Below, piece by piece: positions 5,390-7,227 of a stretch of 7,227 nucleotides of DNA. The first letter of the stretch is position 1. Each line of letters opens with the position of its first letter. Origin of the DNA: an uncultured bacterium. Lineage in GTDB: Bacteria > Oederibacteriota > PGYV01 > CAILUR01. Below the pieces are notes generated by a model. The model ran no database searches. It saw only the letters and a list, made by a program, of their open reading frames with translations, and was not told where the DNA came from. The stretch lies in assembly GCA_903837445.1 (NCBI GenBank), contig CAILUR010000180.1:1-7227 (forward strand), given 5' to 3'. Position numbers and translations under genes: made by a program.

Positions 5390-7210
5390 ATGATAACTTC
5401 CACCACACCGAGCGAGGTCTTGCAAAATGTTTTTGGATATCGAGAATTTCGTCCAGGACAGGAACAGATAATAAAAGCAGCACTTTCCGGGCGGGATTGC
5501 CTTGGAATTATGCCTACTGGCGCTGGAAAATCACTTACTTTTCAAATCCCTGCGCGTATGTTGCCGGGGACTGTGTTGGTTATTTCGCCTTTAATTTCGC
5601 TGATGAAGGACCAAGTGGACTCTGTACATTCCCTCGGCTTCAAAGCCACTGTGATTAACTCTACAATAACTCCTGCGGAACGCGAGAGGCGGCTTGGAGC
5701 CTTTAGGTCTGGAAAATATGAACTCGTATATCTCGCGCCAGAGGCCTTAGAAGGGTCGCTACAAAATTATATACAGGCCTGTCCTATCAGTATGGTGGTT
5801 GTAGATGAAGCCCACTGTATCAGCCAGTGGGGACACGACTTTCGGCCAGCTTACAGAAAACTGCAGGGTTTAAAAACACAGCTCGGCAATATTCCCATAC
5901 TGGCGCTGACTGCTACCGCCACAAAACAAGTAATGGACGATATTGTGCAACAACTCGGAATGAGTAAGCCTGAAATTTACAGGGGCTCGTTTTTCAGACA
6001 AAATCTAAAACTCACCTTTCAAAAAAAAGGAAACGGGATTACGGCGAAAGAAACCGCATATAAGTTTATCCGAAAAAATCGAGAACAGAGTGGCATAATA
6101 TATTGTTGGAGTCGCCGCAATGTGGAGCATATGGTAAAGTTTTTAAAAGACAAGGGGATTTCGGCATTGGCGTATCATGCGGGACTTCCCATACACGAGA
6201 GACAAAAAAATCAGGATGCTTTCATTATGGGAAAAGTGGATGTGGTGGTGGCGACTATCGCTTTCGGTATGGGAATAAATAAACCAGATGTGAGGTTTGT
6301 CATACACTGTGATATGCCGCGCACTATAGAAAGTTATTATCAGGAAATAGGCAGGGCAGGGCGCGATGGACTTCCTGCCGAGTGTATTTTATTTTATTCG
6401 TGGGCGGATGTAATGAATTACGAACATTTTTTAAACGACGCTGGGGACTCGCAAGTGGCGCGAACAGTACAGCAAAAGACGGTAGAACTTTTTAGATTGG
6501 CTGAAAGTAGCACCTGCAGGCATAAAGCGGTGATAGCATATTTCGGTGAGCATATAAATGACTGTGGTGGGGCTTGTGATATTTGTGGCGGGCACGCACT
6601 TGAAGCAGTAAAAGTGACTTCTAAGTCGGAAGCAGAAGACATACAGGATTTTCCAGAAGTGGTAGTAGAGGATAGCAATGGCTCAAATGAACGCTTGCTC
6701 TCTCTTTTAAAACAAAAGCGAAGAACTTTGGCAAACGAACAGAACATTCCTGCTTATATGGTTTTTAATGAGGCAGTTTTGCTAGCCTTAGCCATAAAAC
6801 GACCGCAAAATAAAGAAAGTATGCGTGGGATTTTAGGAATAGGGGAAGTAAAATTAAAACGCTATGGGGATATATTTTTGGGAGTTATAAGAGATTTTTT
6901 GGGAGTAACTGAAAGCCTAACTCTCCTTGCTCCGGTTTTTACAAAAGCAAAACAGGGTGACTTTGTGGAGTTTATGAAAAATGTGGAACAGTGCGAAGGC
7001 AAAGAAATGATTACAAAAACAGGAAAGCGGTTTAAGTATCGATTTGAAAAACATAATTTACCTATATATGGCAGTGCTTGGGATGTTAAAAAAAATGACT
7101 TAAAACGGGCCTATGAAATGTGGCCTGTGGAAAAACCATCGGAGTTTGAAAAAGCAGGGTTGAAAAGCAGTGGCAGTTATATGTGGGCAATATTGAATAC
7201 AATAATATAA
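5390..7210 (+). CDS. recQ: RecQ-family ATP-dependent DNA helicase, variant lacking the RQC winged helix
   Basis: RecQ unwinds DNA 3' to 5' in recombination and replication-fork repair. The superfamily 2 core is complete: motif 0 FGYREFRPGQ (15-24), motif I MPTGAGKS with Lys47, motif Ia VISPLISLMKDQ (64-75), motif II DEAH (139-142), the RecQ aromatic-rich loop SQWGHDFRPAY (145-155), motif III LTATAT (173-178), motif V around FGMGINKPD (292-300) and motif VI YYQEIGRAGRDG (316-327). The RecQ zinc site follows with Cys376, Cys392, Cys396 and Cys399. An HRDC-like helical domain covers about 432-508. Usually about 100 residues of winged helix separate the zinc site from the HRDC; here there are only about 32, acidic in part. 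Residues about 509-606, ending in GSYMWAILNTII, form an extra unrecognised domain. Total length (606) is therefore close to E. coli RecQ despite a different architecture. The start at 5390 has GTGAGG four bases upstream and its own consensus promoter. Confidence 0.93.
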   Translation: MITSTTPSEVLQNVFGYREFRPGQEQIIKAALSGRDCLGIMPTGAGKSLTFQIPARMLPGTVLVISPLISLMKDQVDSVHSLGFKATVINSTITPAERERRLGAFRSGKYELVYLAPEALEGSLQNYIQACPISMVVVDEAHCISQWGHDFRPAYRKLQGLKTQLGNIPILALTATATKQVMDDIVQQLGMSKPEIYRGSFFRQNLKLTFQKKGNGITAKETAYKFIRKNREQSGIIYCWSRRNVEHMVKFLKDKGISALAYHAGLPIHERQKNQDAFIMGKVDVVVATIAFGMGINKPDVRFVIHCDMPRTIESYYQEIGRAGRDGLPAECILFYSWADVMNYEHFLNDAGDSQVARTVQQKTVELFRLAESSTCRHKAVIAYFGEHINDCGGACDICGGHALEAVKVTSKSEAEDIQDFPEVVVEDSNGSNERLLSLLKQKRRTLANEQNIPAYMVFNEAVLLALAIKRPQNKESMRGILGIGEVKLKRYGDIFLGVIRDFLGVTESLTLLAPVFTKAKQGDFVEFMKNVEQCEGKEMITKTGKRFKYRFEKHNLPIYGSAWDVKKNDLKRAYEMWPVEKPSEFEKAGLKSSGSYMWAILNTII

Positions 7211-7227
7211 TATTTTGGTATTTGTGA

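Noticed and set aside
6875..6906. Direct repeat TTTTTGGGAGT (6875-6885 and 6896-6906) inside recQ
   Set aside because: It encodes the two FLGV stretches of one helix region and stays in frame with no other copies seen, so it looks like coincidental coding similarity rather than a mobile or regulatory repeat.

Overview
The window comes from a diderm (Gram-negative-type) bacterium of low to moderate GC, rich in AAA, ATA and AGA codons. Two genes of the KDO branch of lipopolysaccharide biosynthesis (kdsB, cut by the left edge, and kdsA) show that the cell makes a KDO-containing outer membrane. The phylum cannot be fixed from the sequence. The gene order and the metal-dependent type of KdsA would suit a deep-branching diderm lineage at least as well as an enteric proteobacterium, but this is inference only.

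Positions 1-4891 hold a compact rightward gene series: 'kdsB - pyrG - a 65-codon unknown gene - kdsA - an RNase HI-family gene - a 61-codon two-helix membrane protein gene - tldD. From pyrG onward the genes overlap or nearly touch: TAATG at pyrG/orf65, a 35-nt overlap of orf65 with kdsA, a 40-nt gap before the RNase H gene, an 8-nt overlap, then about a 20-nt overlap into tldD. Operon transcription and translational coupling are therefore likely. The first part is functionally coherent: PyrG makes CTP, KdsB spends CTP to activate KDO, and KdsA makes KDO-8-phosphate. The second part (RNase H, small membrane protein, TldD) has no obvious link to lipopolysaccharide and looks like a housekeeping mixture.

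Positions 4895-7210 hold a divergent pair: a leftward 106-residue HNH/zinc-finger nuclease-like protein and a rightward RecQ-family helicase. The 174-bp gap between them carries a promoter in each direction. The recQ promoter is an exact sigma70 consensus (TTGACA, 17-nt spacer, TATAAT). It is overlaid by repeated GTATA/TATAC half-sites that look like an operator.

The most unusual protein is this RecQ. The helicase core, the four-cysteine zinc site and an HRDC-like domain are present. The winged-helix (RQC) domain that normally lies between zinc site and HRDC is replaced by a linker of about 32 residues, and about 98 residues of unrecognised sequence follow the HRDC. No RNA gene, CRISPR array, insertion sequence or prophage signature was seen.
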